From assembly GCA_947473355.1 (NCBI GenBank), contig CANJCQ010000002.1:1-64000 (forward strand): a stretch of 64,000 nt of DNA, read 5' to 3'. Both the position numbers and the translations under genes were made by a program. This stretch comes from Sphingomonadaceae bacterium (GTDB lineage: Bacteria > Pseudomonadota > Alphaproteobacteria > Sphingomonadales > Sphingomonadaceae). This document shows, piece after piece, positions 17,054 to 25,241 of the stretch (position 1 is its first letter; each line of letters opens with the position of its first letter). Under the pieces are notes generated by a model, which was not told the DNA's origin, did no database searches, and saw nothing but the letters and a program-made list of their open reading frames with translations.

Positions 17054-18181
17054 GTGGATCCAGCCGCTCAGCATAGTGTAGCCATCGTCGGCATCGGCGC
17101 CGCCACGCGCCAAGCCGTTCCCGGTTGGCGTGCCGAGGACTATGCGCTGGCAGCGGCGCGGGCCGCCCTCGCCGATGCCGGGATTGACAAGAGCCAGGTC
17201 AACGGGCTGGTCACCTGCAAGACGCTGAGCGGCGCGGGCGGCGATATTGTCATGGGACGGGCGCTGGGCCTCAACCCGGCCTATTCGGCGACGCTGGATT
17301 ATGGCACCTGCAACTTTTCGATCCATCTCGCCGCCATGGTCATCGCAGCGGGGCTCGCCGATACTGTGCTGCTGACCTATGGCACCGATCAGGGCAGCCG
17401 TGGCGGCGATTTCTCGCGCTATGGCAATCATGACATCCACCACGGCATGGTCGATGCAATCGGCAGCATGGCAGCACTGATGTTTCGCCGGTATCAGTAT
17501 CTCCATGGCGCGAGCGAGGCGGATCTTGGCGCGGTGGCGGTCGCGCAGCGGCGCTGGGCCTTGCTCAATCCCGATGCGTTGCACCGCGAGCCGCTGACCA
17601 TCACGGACTATCTTGCCGAGCCGCACTATATCGCGCCGGTGCGCCCGAGCGACATTGCCGGATTCCACGATGGCGGCGCGGCGCTCATCATGACTTCGCT
17701 GCGCCGCGCCCGCGACCAGCCCCATGTGCCCGTCCGGCTGGCCGGCATGGCGCAGACAGCGCAGCTCGGCAATCTCGCCAATCCCGACAATTACGAGCGC
17801 CGTTGGATGGGCGATGTCGCGGATCGAGCGCTGGCCACGGCCGGGGCGAAGCGATCGGATGTCGGCTTGCTCATGATCCAGGATCCGGCCAGCGTCTGGG
17901 TGTTGCAGATGCTTGAAGCACTGGGCTTCGCCGAGCCGGGCGGAGCGGGTGCGATGATCGCTGCGGGCGAAACCGCGCTGGGAGGTAAGCTGCCGCTCAA
18001 CACTTCAGGCGGACATTTGTCGGAGCGCTATATGTGGGGCTGGTTCCATATTCTCGAAATTGTCCGCCAGTTGCGCGGCGCATGTGGCGCAAGGCAAGTG
18101 GCGGATCTGCATATGGCGATGCATGCCTCGACCATGGTCGCGCAAAAGGGCAGCGTATCGCTGTTCGAGGCCGCACTATGA
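17054..18181 (+). CDS. Ltp2-like thiolase-fold protein (candidate steroid/acyl-CoA aldolase)
   Basis: Thiolase-superfamily protein of 375 residues of the SCP-x/lipid-transfer (Ltp2) subtype. Cys86 lies at the usual nucleophile position (DYGTCNFS), but the C-terminal signature is NTSGGHLSERYMWGW rather than GHPxGxSG, and the last catalytic Cys region of true thiolases is absent (MHASTMVAQKG). Ltp2/Sal1 proteins use this fold for retro-aldol cleavage of side-chain acyl-CoA, together with a DUF35 partner. Exactly such a partner is encoded next, coupled by an ATGA overlap. The start is a GTG at 17054 preceded by GGGAGCGAG. A retro-aldolase role is inference from the pairing and motif. Confidence 0.75.
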   Translation: MDPAAQHSVAIVGIGAATRQAVPGWRAEDYALAAARAALADAGIDKSQVNGLVTCKTLSGAGGDIVMGRALGLNPAYSATLDYGTCNFSIHLAAMVIAAGLADTVLLTYGTDQGSRGGDFSRYGNHDIHHGMVDAIGSMAALMFRRYQYLHGASEADLGAVAVAQRRWALLNPDALHREPLTITDYLAEPHYIAPVRPSDIAGFHDGGAALIMTSLRRARDQPHVPVRLAGMAQTAQLGNLANPDNYERRWMGDVADRALATAGAKRSDVGLLMIQDPASVWVLQMLEALGFAEPGGAGAMIAAGETALGGKLPLNTSGGHLSERYMWGWFHILEIVRQLRGACGARQVADLHMAMHASTMVAQKGSVSLFEAAL

Positions 18182-18594
18182 CCACACTCCCGCTTCCTGA
18201 CATGAGCGACCCGCTGGCCTCGCCCCATTGGCAGGCTTTGAGCCAGGGCCGGATTGCCATGCAGCGCTGCGGCGCATGCGGCCATGTACGCTGGCCCGCG
18301 GCTCTATCGTGCCCAGAATGCCTGACGGAAGGTGGCGAATGGAACACGCTGTCAGGGCGCGGCACGATCTGGGGCTATGCGGTCTATGAAACCCCGCTGC
18401 ATCCAGAATTCGCCGGGCTTTGCCCCTATGCGGTGGCGCTGGTGCACCTGGAGGAAGGCCCGATGATCCACGGCCGCATGCTCGATCCGCCCGAAGAGCT
18501 CGATTGCGGATTGCCCGTGGTTGCGGTGTTCGAACAGTTGGCTGATGGCATTGGCATTGCCCGCTTTCGTCTGGAGCAATCCCGTGGCAGTTGA
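18178..18594 (+). CDS. DUF35 OB-fold protein with zinc ribbon (aldolase partner)
   Basis: Protein of 138 residues. The rubredoxin-like zinc ribbon CGACG...CPEC lies in the N-terminal third, followed by an OB fold (GRGTIWGYAVYE). Such proteins bind CoA thioesters and complex with Ltp2-type aldolases (as ChsH2 or Sal2 C-terminal domain) or with thiolases. Its ATG overlaps the aldolase-like gene stop, and its end overlaps the next gene by 11 bp, so all three are coupled. Stand-alone size rules out a fused MaoC hydratase as in ChsH2. Confidence 0.82.
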   Translation: MTTLPLPDMSDPLASPHWQALSQGRIAMQRCGACGHVRWPAALSCPECLTEGGEWNTLSGRGTIWGYAVYETPLHPEFAGLCPYAVALVHLEEGPMIHGRMLDPPEELDCGLPVVAVFEQLADGIGIARFRLEQSRGS

Positions 18595-19861
18595 TGTGGA
18601 CCGTTTTGCTGCGCTTGCCTTCCAGGATCTGGAACTGGCGCGGCGGCTTGGCCGATTGACGGCGCGGGTGCGGATTGGCCGCGATAGCGAGCAGATTGAT
18701 CTTGCCATCGAGCAAGGCCGGGTCACGGTTGTTGCGCCCGCATCGTCCGATGCCGATCTCATCATTTCTGCGCCCGATGCCTTCTGGGCGGAGACCCTGA
18801 GCCCGGCCCCTTCCTATGCGGCCAGTTCGCTCACTTCGGGCGGCGCGGAATTTGCTGGTGATCTGGCCCGCGTGGTTGCGCCGCATTATCCAGCCTGGGA
18901 AAGGCTGCTGCAGCTAATGCGCGTGGCCGCCGGCGCGGAGTCGCCCGCCCCGCGCCCAGTGCCCGACCGGCGCGAGACTGACGATGCCATTGGCCGCTAT
19001 GCCTATGTCCGCAATGGCGCGCAGGAAGCACGGCTTTATTACGAGGAGGCGGGCCAGGGCGATGTGACGCTCCTGCTCCACGCCACAGCCGGGGCCGATG
19101 GGCGGCAATGGCGGCACATGCTCGCCTATCCGCCGTTGCGCGAACGTTTCCGGATGATCGCCTACGATCTGCCCGGCCACGGCAAGTCGCTGCCCCCTCT
19201 GGGGGAAGCTTGGTGGACGCAGGACTACAGTCCCTCGCGCGACGATTTGATGGGCTGGGCCGTCGGTATGGTCGCGGCGCTGGATCTCGATCGCCCGGTG
19301 TTTCTAGGCTGTTCGGTCGGCGGACAACTGGCGATAGACCTTGCCGCCTGGCAAGCCGACCATTTCCGCGCGCTGGTTTCGCTCAATGGCTGGTCGAGCC
19401 CGTCGCCCGCGATGCGCAGTTTTGACAATGCCCCGTTTCGCGATCCGGCGATCTCGCCCGAGCTCTATACCGGCCGGGTGCTGGCGACGACCTCACCGCT
19501 GGCGCCGCCGGAACGCCGCCAGGAAACCGCCTTCATCTATCGCTCGAATGCGCCGGGCATCTATGCCGGCGACAACAACTATTTCATGAACGCCCACGAC
19601 CTTGCCGAGGATGGCTGGCGGATCGATACGGCGCGCACGCCGCTCTATGTGCTGGCGGGCGAATACGATCGCAGCTCGCTGTCGCCCGACCATGGCGCTC
19701 CGGTAATCCCGCGCCATGTGGCAGGCGCGCAATACCGGCTGCTTCCTGGGCTCGGCCATTTCGCGCCGAGCGATGATCCCGAGACGTTCTGCGAGGCGAT
19801 CACTCCGATCCTCGATGAGGTTCTGACTGACTGCCGCCGGATCGCAAGTCACGACCAATGA
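18584..19861 (+). CDS. SCP2-like domain fused to alpha/beta-hydrolase
   Basis: Protein of 425 residues from the GTG at 18584, with GGAG at a good distance upstream. The first ~115 residues look like an SCP2/sterol-carrier fold (ADLIISAPDAFWAETLS). From about residue 150 an alpha/beta-hydrolase follows, with YDLPGHGKSLPP, a nucleophile Ser in GCSVGG and a catalytic His in LPGLGHFAP. The oxyanion-hole motif is HATAGADG. The fusion suggests that a bulky hydrophobic substrate, perhaps a CoA ester or lactone, is held by the carrier domain for hydrolysis. Its stop overlaps the P450 start (ATGA). Confidence 0.72.
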   Translation: MAVDVDRFAALAFQDLELARRLGRLTARVRIGRDSEQIDLAIEQGRVTVVAPASSDADLIISAPDAFWAETLSPAPSYAASSLTSGGAEFAGDLARVVAPHYPAWERLLQLMRVAAGAESPAPRPVPDRRETDDAIGRYAYVRNGAQEARLYYEEAGQGDVTLLLHATAGADGRQWRHMLAYPPLRERFRMIAYDLPGHGKSLPPLGEAWWTQDYSPSRDDLMGWAVGMVAALDLDRPVFLGCSVGGQLAIDLAAWQADHFRALVSLNGWSSPSPAMRSFDNAPFRDPAISPELYTGRVLATTSPLAPPERRQETAFIYRSNAPGIYAGDNNYFMNAHDLAEDGWRIDTARTPLYVLAGEYDRSSLSPDHGAPVIPRHVAGAQYRLLPGLGHFAPSDDPETFCEAITPILDEVLTDCRRIASHDQ

Positions 19862-21048
19862 ACACCGACGCTGACCGCTTCGACATCCACGCTGCCGATC
19901 ACATGGACCGCTGGGTCGCGCAGACCGATGCCATGCGCCGCGCTGGGCCGGTCGGCTGGACTGATGCCAATGGCGGCTACTGGGTGGTCATGGGATACGA
20001 GGCAGCCAGTCTTGCCGCCAAGGACTGGCAGGTCTTTTCTGCGCTGCACGACCCGACGGGAGCCGACCCGCGCGCGCGCGGGATCGGCATTCCGCCATAT
20101 GCCTTCCCGCTGATCCTCTCGGAATCCGACCCGCCCCGCCAGACCCGGCTGCGCCTGCTCGAAATCCCCTTCTTCCATCCTTCCAGAATCCGCGCGCAGA
20201 TCGCGGTGGTGCAGGGCCATATCGACCAGTGCATCGATGCGATGGCCGACAAAGCCGAGGTGGACCTGTTTCGCGACTATGCCATGCCGGTGGTAGCGCT
20301 GACGACAATGGCGCTGGTCGGCATCGATATTGCCCATTGGCGGGATTATACGCTGGGAATGCACCACGGCGCGAGCAGCCTCGATTTCAACCTCGCGTCC
20401 GATACCGACCGCGTCCACGCCATGCTGCTGGAACTTGTGCGCGAACGCCGGGCCGCGCCCCGGGCAGATATTGCTTCAGCGCTGGTGGCGGGTGAAGTCG
20501 AAGGCCAGGCGCTGCGCGATGAAGAGGCGCTCAGCATGCTTTCCGCGCTGGTGCTGGGCGGCTTTGACACTGTCGCGTCGCTGATCACCAGTGGTCTGCT
20601 GTGGCTGGACCAGAACCGCGAAGCCCATGCCGACCTCTTGAGCGACGACGCGCTGCTTGCCAATGCCGTGCATGAATTCCTGCGCCTGTGGCCGCCATCG
20701 CTGGGCGGCGGGCGCAATGTCATGCTGGATACTGAGCTCGGCGGCCAAAGGCTTGCCGATGGCGACCGAATCTTCCTGTCATGGGCCGCCGCCAACCGCG
20801 ATCCTGACGTTTTCGCGGACCCTCACGCGGTCAGGCTCGATCGGGCCAATGCCGATCAGAACCTGACCTTTGGCGCGGGTCCGCATCGCTGCCTCGGCAT
20901 GGAGCTGGGGCGGCTGACCGGCAGACTGGCGATCCGCTCCATTCTCGAGTGTTATCCCAGCTATCGCATCCGCCACGATAGTGTGGTGCGCTATCGCTCC
21001 AAGGGCTTCGTTGCGGGATGGAGCGCCATGCCGGCGGTTCTCAGCTAG
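19858..21048 (+). CDS. Cytochrome P450
   Basis: Class I soluble bacterial P450 of 396 residues. The heme loop is FGAGPHRCLG with the cysteine ligand at 345. The I-helix has GGFDTV in place of the common AGxDTT, and an ExxR motif lies in HEFLRLWPP. No N-terminal membrane anchor is seen, so it is cytosolic. Redox partners (ferredoxin, reductase) are not encoded nearby. It ends the IclR-led operon, tail-to-tail with the EthD gene (4-bp overlap). It probably hydroxylates an alicyclic or steroid-like molecule. Confidence 0.9.
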   Translation: MNTDADRFDIHAADHMDRWVAQTDAMRRAGPVGWTDANGGYWVVMGYEAASLAAKDWQVFSALHDPTGADPRARGIGIPPYAFPLILSESDPPRQTRLRLLEIPFFHPSRIRAQIAVVQGHIDQCIDAMADKAEVDLFRDYAMPVVALTTMALVGIDIAHWRDYTLGMHHGASSLDFNLASDTDRVHAMLLELVRERRAAPRADIASALVAGEVEGQALRDEEALSMLSALVLGGFDTVASLITSGLLWLDQNREAHADLLSDDALLANAVHEFLRLWPPSLGGGRNVMLDTELGGQRLADGDRIFLSWAAANRDPDVFADPHAVRLDRANADQNLTFGAGPHRCLGMELGRLTGRLAIRSILECYPSYRIRHDSVVRYRSKGFVAGWSAMPAVLS

Positions 21049-21404
21049 CCGCTGTTGCCGAGCAATTGGTCAGCCGGGGTTTCGCCCTGCTCGATCACCA
21101 ACACCCGCATCGTGGCGCGATCCATGAAGGTCTCCTCGTCGAGGGCGAACAGATCGAGCATATCCTGTGGCAGCAACACGGCGCGGACCTCGCGCCAACT
21201 GCCGGGATAATCGAACCAGAACTCTGTCACTACGTCACAATCGAAATCGCTGCGGAACTGATCGGTGACATAGTTGCGCACATAGCGCACCAGATGGCGC
21301 AAATGGCTCGAGGCGAGCGGCGCATGGACCTCTTCATAGTGGCGGCGAAATTCTTCGCGGCTGATGCCGGACTTGCGGTTCACCAGCAACATGATCTTGA
21401 TCAT
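21045..21404 (-). CDS. EthD-domain protein
   Basis: Small protein of 119 residues beginning MIKIMLLVNRKSG, with the dimeric alpha/beta-barrel signature REEFRRHYEEVHAPL and FWFDYPGSW. EthD-type proteins often act as lyases or cyclases, or assist P450 and ring-cleavage steps, but many are uncharacterised. Start chosen at 21404 because GGGAGTGT precedes it and the upstream in-frame extension is not conserved-looking. It is divergent from the TauD-type dioxygenase gene. Confidence 0.72.
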   Translation of the reverse strand: MIKIMLLVNRKSGISREEFRRHYEEVHAPLASSHLRHLVRYVRNYVTDQFRSDFDCDVVTEFWFDYPGSWREVRAVLLPQDMLDLFALDEETFMDRATMRVLVIEQGETPADQLLGNSG

Positions 21405-21471
21405 CGGACACTCCCGGGGCTTAAAGGTCGCAATAGGATGCGGCCAAACGGGCGGCCGGCTTTGCGAATAA

Positions 21472-21488
21472 TATGCCAATGCGGCATA
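21472..21488. promoter_or_regulatory. Inverted repeat in the EthD/TauD divergent region
   Basis: TATGCC at 21472-21477 and GGCATA at 21483-21488 form a perfect 6-bp inverted repeat with a 5-bp spacer. The minus strand reads ATGCCGCAT here, sharing its core with strings at 3141 and 25202 ahead of other left-block genes. A regulator-binding site is plausible but unproven. Confidence 0.35.
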
Positions 21489-21564
21489 GAGTGGGCAAAT
21501 CAATCGGCATTTGCGAGAAGAGGCCCAGGCTGACATCCATGCCGAATCGCAAGAGGAGAGCAAT

Positions 21565-22521
21565 ATGGCGAGCGTCGCTAATGATTATCGGGTTTCGGTC
21601 CTGTCGGACGGACTTCCGTTTGGTGCGACAGTTGCCGGACTGACCCGCGAACATCTGGAGAGCGCCGAAGTCCGGCGCAGACTGAATGCGTTCTGGATCG
21701 AAAAGGGTGTCCTGCTCTTTCGCGGAGGGGAGTCTTCGCAAGAGATGCAGCTTGAACTAAGCCGTTGTTTCGGCACGCTTGAGCCACACCTCTTCCCTGA
21801 GAGCCGACAAGAAGGCTTCCCCGATCTCGTCAAGATCAAGTTCTATCCCGAGGACGGCAGCTATTACGAGGTCAATGGCGAGATGCGAGGTGGTTGGCTT
21901 CCTTGGCACTGTGACCTAATGTACACCCACAGGATCAATCGCGGCGGCATTTTGCGACCGGCGCAACTGCCGAGCTCGGGCGGCGAAACCGGTTTCATCG
22001 ATCAGATTGCCGCCTATGACCGGCTGCCCGCCGACCTGCGCGATCAGATTGAGGGTTTGCACGTGGTCTATCAGGTCGAGATAGACATGAGCGCGCAGCC
22101 GTTCACCAATCATGGCGAGGTTCGCCTGGTCCGCATGGCGGCCTCAGGATCGAATATCGAGAAACGCAAGTTCAGCTATCCACGGGTCATCCACCCGATG
22201 GTTTACACGCAGATCGAGACGGGCCGAAAAATTCTCAACATTTCGCCCGGCTTCGCGCTGGGAATCTACGAAGACGGCACCGCAAAGGGGGATGCCCTGC
22301 TGCGCGAGGTGATCGAAATCTGCACCGAACCCGCAGTGGCCTACTTCCACATGTGGCAGGAAGACGACATGGTCTTGTGGGATAACTGGCGCACGCTACA
22401 CTGTGCGAAAGGAGTGCCGCCTGCCCAGACCCGGGTAATGGAACGGACCACCATCGCGGGCGACTATGCGCTCGGGCGGCCGCTGGGACTTGACGGCCCT
22501 GTTGCGGATTTCGCCGTTTGA
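21565..22521 (+). CDS. TauD/TfdA-family Fe(II)/2-oxoglutarate dioxygenase
   Basis: Non-heme iron dioxygenase of 318 residues. The facial triad is visible: His115 and Asp117 in WHCD, and the distal His near 279 in TLHCAKG. The 2-oxoglutarate-binding Arg is likely in RVMERTTI. It hydroxylates an unactivated carbon, often leading to elimination of a side group. The ATG at 21565 follows AAGAGGAGAGC. It is a single-gene unit, followed by a 470-bp gap. Confidence 0.88.
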   Translation: MASVANDYRVSVLSDGLPFGATVAGLTREHLESAEVRRRLNAFWIEKGVLLFRGGESSQEMQLELSRCFGTLEPHLFPESRQEGFPDLVKIKFYPEDGSYYEVNGEMRGGWLPWHCDLMYTHRINRGGILRPAQLPSSGGETGFIDQIAAYDRLPADLRDQIEGLHVVYQVEIDMSAQPFTNHGEVRLVRMAASGSNIEKRKFSYPRVIHPMVYTQIETGRKILNISPGFALGIYEDGTAKGDALLREVIEICTEPAVAYFHMWQEDDMVLWDNWRTLHCAKGVPPAQTRVMERTTIAGDYALGRPLGLDGPVADFAV

Positions 22522-22991
22522 TTCGGCGACTTGAGGTCGAGGCTGGATAACCGACCCACCTCACAACATTGTCATCCGCTGCAGCCTGTTCATCGATGGT
22601 CGCCTCCTGCACCGACGACGCCCTGTGCGCAGGCCAATGTCCGATCCCGGCTTTTCCAACGACGTAAGATCGATCGCGGCCGCGGGCACTTTCGATTCGA
22701 ATCCGTGCGCAAGTGGAGCATTGGTCACGCCAATGACGTAGCCGGGCCCCGCGGCTGCACGCCCCGACCGGCTCGAGCGACGAGGGTCTCGAGCAAGAGT
22801 TTAATCCGCTAGATGCCCAACGTGAGGCCCGCGCCGGCTATGTGCCCAGTCAAGCGAGCATGCATAGTCAGCCCGCTCGCATTCGGGACCAAGGTGGCAT
22901 AGTGAGAAAGTTGAACGGCACAAAGCTGTTAAAAGTCCGGTTTTTTCAAGCGTAGTGCGAGTTCCAGAGAACAGGCAAAGGAGACCTGCGG
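22522..22991. other. Intergenic region without a recognised gene
   Basis: About 470 bp between the TauD-type gene and the molybdoenzyme gene. Open frames exist on both strands but none has a recognisable protein pattern or convincing ribosome site. The right end must hold the promoter of the molybdoenzyme gene and contains a T-rich stretch near 22940. I see no RNA gene or clear hairpin terminator. Confidence 0.5.
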
Positions 22992-25145
22992 ATGTCCCTC
23001 AAGACGCCACTGCTGCCCGGCGACGATGGCGAGCACATCAGTTTCTGCAGGCTGTGCGAGGCACTGTGCGGGTTGAGCGTCGCAGTTGAGGGTGGCCGTA
23101 TCGTCCGTGTCGGCCCGGATCGTGACCATCCGGTGTCGCAAGGACACATCTGCGTTAAAGGCGCGAGAATGGTCGATATCGTGCACGACCCGGATCGGAT
23201 GCTCCATCCGCTGCGCCGCAGGGGCGATCCCGGCGAGTTCGAAAGGGTAAGCTGGGATGAAGCACTGGACGATATTGCCGGGCGACTGGCCAGCATAACC
23301 GATCAGCATGGCGGCGAAAGTGTGGCCACCTTTATCGGCAATCCCGCATCATTTGGTTCGTTGCACCCTGCCTACATGAATGGCTTCCTGCGCGCGCTGG
23401 GGAGCGCCCGGAAGTTCAACTCGCTGCACGCCGACACCGGGGCCAAGAACCTGGCGATGGAGCTGACCTACGGCAATCCTTTCCGATACACTTTTCCCGA
23501 TCTTGAACATTGCGACTTCCTGATCGTGATCGGCGGCAATCCGGTTGCATCGCATATGTCTCTGGTCAGCGAGCCACGCGTGGTGGACCGGCTGGATGCG
23601 ATTGCTGCGAGGGGCGGGGTGGTGGTTGTCGATCCGCGCCGCACGGAAACAGCACGCCGCTACGAACACCTGCCGGTGCGGCCGGACAGCGACATCTGGC
23701 TGGTGATGCTGCTGCTGCGCACGATCTTTGATGAGGAGCTGTTCGACTCAGCCACGCTCGATGCCGCCGCCACCGGATGGCAAGAGCTGCGCAATACCGT
23801 CGCACAGTTTTCACTGGAGGACGCCAGTGCCCGCTGCGGAGTGGACGTGGCTGCTGCCGCGGCACTGGCCCGGCGACTGGCGCTCTCGCGCACGGCGGCG
23901 GTCTATACCCGACTCGGCACCGGTCGCGGCACCTTTGCGACGCTCACCAATCTGATGATCGAAGCGCTCAATATCGTTACAGGGCGGCTCGGGCAGTCGG
24001 GTGGCTGGGTGATCGGCCAGGGGGCAGTACCAGCGCCTAGCAGCAACCACTTCCCCTATGGCGCGAAGCGGTCGCGGATCGGCAACCTGCCGCTGATCCT
24101 GGATATTGCGCCGGGCGGCACGCTGGCAGACGAAATTACCACGCCCGGCAAAGGCCAGATCCGGGCGCTAATTGTCGATTCCGGCAATCCGGTCCTGTCC
24201 TACCCACGCGGCGACCGGCTGGAACTAGCCTTGGCGAGCCTCGACCTGCATGTTTCGTTCGATCTCTATATCAATGAGACCAACCGGTTTGCGGATTACA
24301 TCCTGCCGGCCACTAGCTTTCTCGAACGTGCGGACATGAACGAGCTGTGGGGCGCAAATGCCCCGCGCCCGTGGATCCAGTACACCGACGCCGTGCTCGC
24401 ACCACAGGGCGAAGCGCGCACGGAGTTTGCGATCTATGCGGCAATCCTCGAACGGATGGGTCTGCCTTCGCCACTGGCGATGATGGGGACGCCGGATTGC
24501 CCCGATCCGGACCCGATGACCGCAGTCGATGCCCGTCTGCAGGCCGGGCCATGGGGCGCTGCCAGCATGCCAGATGGGCTGAGCATCGCGATGTTGCGCG
24601 AAGAGCATCCGCACGGCTACCGTTATTTGCCGAAAGTCGATGCCGCAGCCACTCAGTCAGCCATCACGCTTCCAGGCGGCAAGGTCAGCCTGTTTGGTGA
24701 GGTCTGCGCCGCCGAGTTCGAACGGCTGCTGGCCAGCGGCCCGGCGGCACTATCAGACGGCGAGACCCTGCTGCTGTTCGGGCGACGGCGGCTGCAATCG
24801 CTGAACAGCTGGATGCACAACAGCGAACGCCTGACGCGCGGCCATCAGCCAAGCATGCAAATCAATCCGGCGGATGCGCAGCGGCTGGGCATTGCCGACG
24901 GCCAGCGGGTCGCGGTCTATGGCAGCGACAACCGGATTATCGTTCCGGTGGAAGTGACCGCAGACGTTGTTCCGGGCTCGGTCTGCTATCCGCACGGCTG
25001 GGGCCATCGCGGTGGTTGGCAGCGGGCCAACGCGATCGAGGGAGCCAATGTCAACCTGCTAGCATCGGACAATCCTGCGGACTGGGAGCAGGTTTCGGGG
25101 ATGTGCTTGCTCGATGGTATTCCGGTCCGCATCGAACCGGCCTGA
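22992..25145 (+). CDS. Molybdopterin-dependent oxidoreductase (DMSO-reductase superfamily)
   Basis: Protein of 717 residues. An N-terminal [4Fe-4S] site is formed by Cys19, Cys22, Cys26 and Cys54 (Cx2Cx3Cx27C). The molybdopterin domains follow, including GGNPVASHM, YTRLGTGRG, LIVDSGNPVLSYP, and a C-terminal MopB domain (QINPADAQRLG). No twin-arginine signal is present, so it is cytoplasmic. The electron partner is not encoded adjacent. Family members oxidise or hydroxylate organic substrates or act as formate dehydrogenase-like enzymes. Here a catabolic redox role is likely. It forms a unit with the NTF2/kinase fusion gene 96 bp downstream. Confidence 0.85.
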   Translation: MSLKTPLLPGDDGEHISFCRLCEALCGLSVAVEGGRIVRVGPDRDHPVSQGHICVKGARMVDIVHDPDRMLHPLRRRGDPGEFERVSWDEALDDIAGRLASITDQHGGESVATFIGNPASFGSLHPAYMNGFLRALGSARKFNSLHADTGAKNLAMELTYGNPFRYTFPDLEHCDFLIVIGGNPVASHMSLVSEPRVVDRLDAIAARGGVVVVDPRRTETARRYEHLPVRPDSDIWLVMLLLRTIFDEELFDSATLDAAATGWQELRNTVAQFSLEDASARCGVDVAAAAALARRLALSRTAAVYTRLGTGRGTFATLTNLMIEALNIVTGRLGQSGGWVIGQGAVPAPSSNHFPYGAKRSRIGNLPLILDIAPGGTLADEITTPGKGQIRALIVDSGNPVLSYPRGDRLELALASLDLHVSFDLYINETNRFADYILPATSFLERADMNELWGANAPRPWIQYTDAVLAPQGEARTEFAIYAAILERMGLPSPLAMMGTPDCPDPDPMTAVDARLQAGPWGAASMPDGLSIAMLREEHPHGYRYLPKVDAAATQSAITLPGGKVSLFGEVCAAEFERLLASGPAALSDGETLLLFGRRRLQSLNSWMHNSERLTRGHQPSMQINPADAQRLGIADGQRVAVYGSDNRIIVPVEVTADVVPGSVCYPHGWGHRGGWQRANAIEGANVNLLASDNPADWEQVSGMCLLDGIPVRIEPA

Positions 25146-25201
25146 TCGATGCCTTGCCATGCCGGGGCATCATCGTTGACAGGGAGGGGCTAGTGGCCAA
25201 A

Positions 25202-25213
25202 ATGCCGCAAATC
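25202..25213 (+). promoter_or_regulatory. Recurrent ATGCCGCAAAT motif
   Basis: ATGCCGCAAATC lies 29 bp before the start of the NTF2/kinase fusion gene. The same 11-base core (ATGCCGCAAAT) occurs at 3141 ahead of the ligase and epoxide hydrolase genes. Candidate operator or extended promoter element, by visual comparison only. Confidence 0.3.
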
Positions 25214-25241
25214 AAATGCATTTCCCGGAGAGACCGCAGTC

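Noticed and set aside
22561..22800. Minus-strand open stretch in the 470-bp spacer before the molybdoenzyme gene
   Set aside because: It contains a few protein-like residues but no start, no ribosome site and no recognisable family. I did not call a gene.
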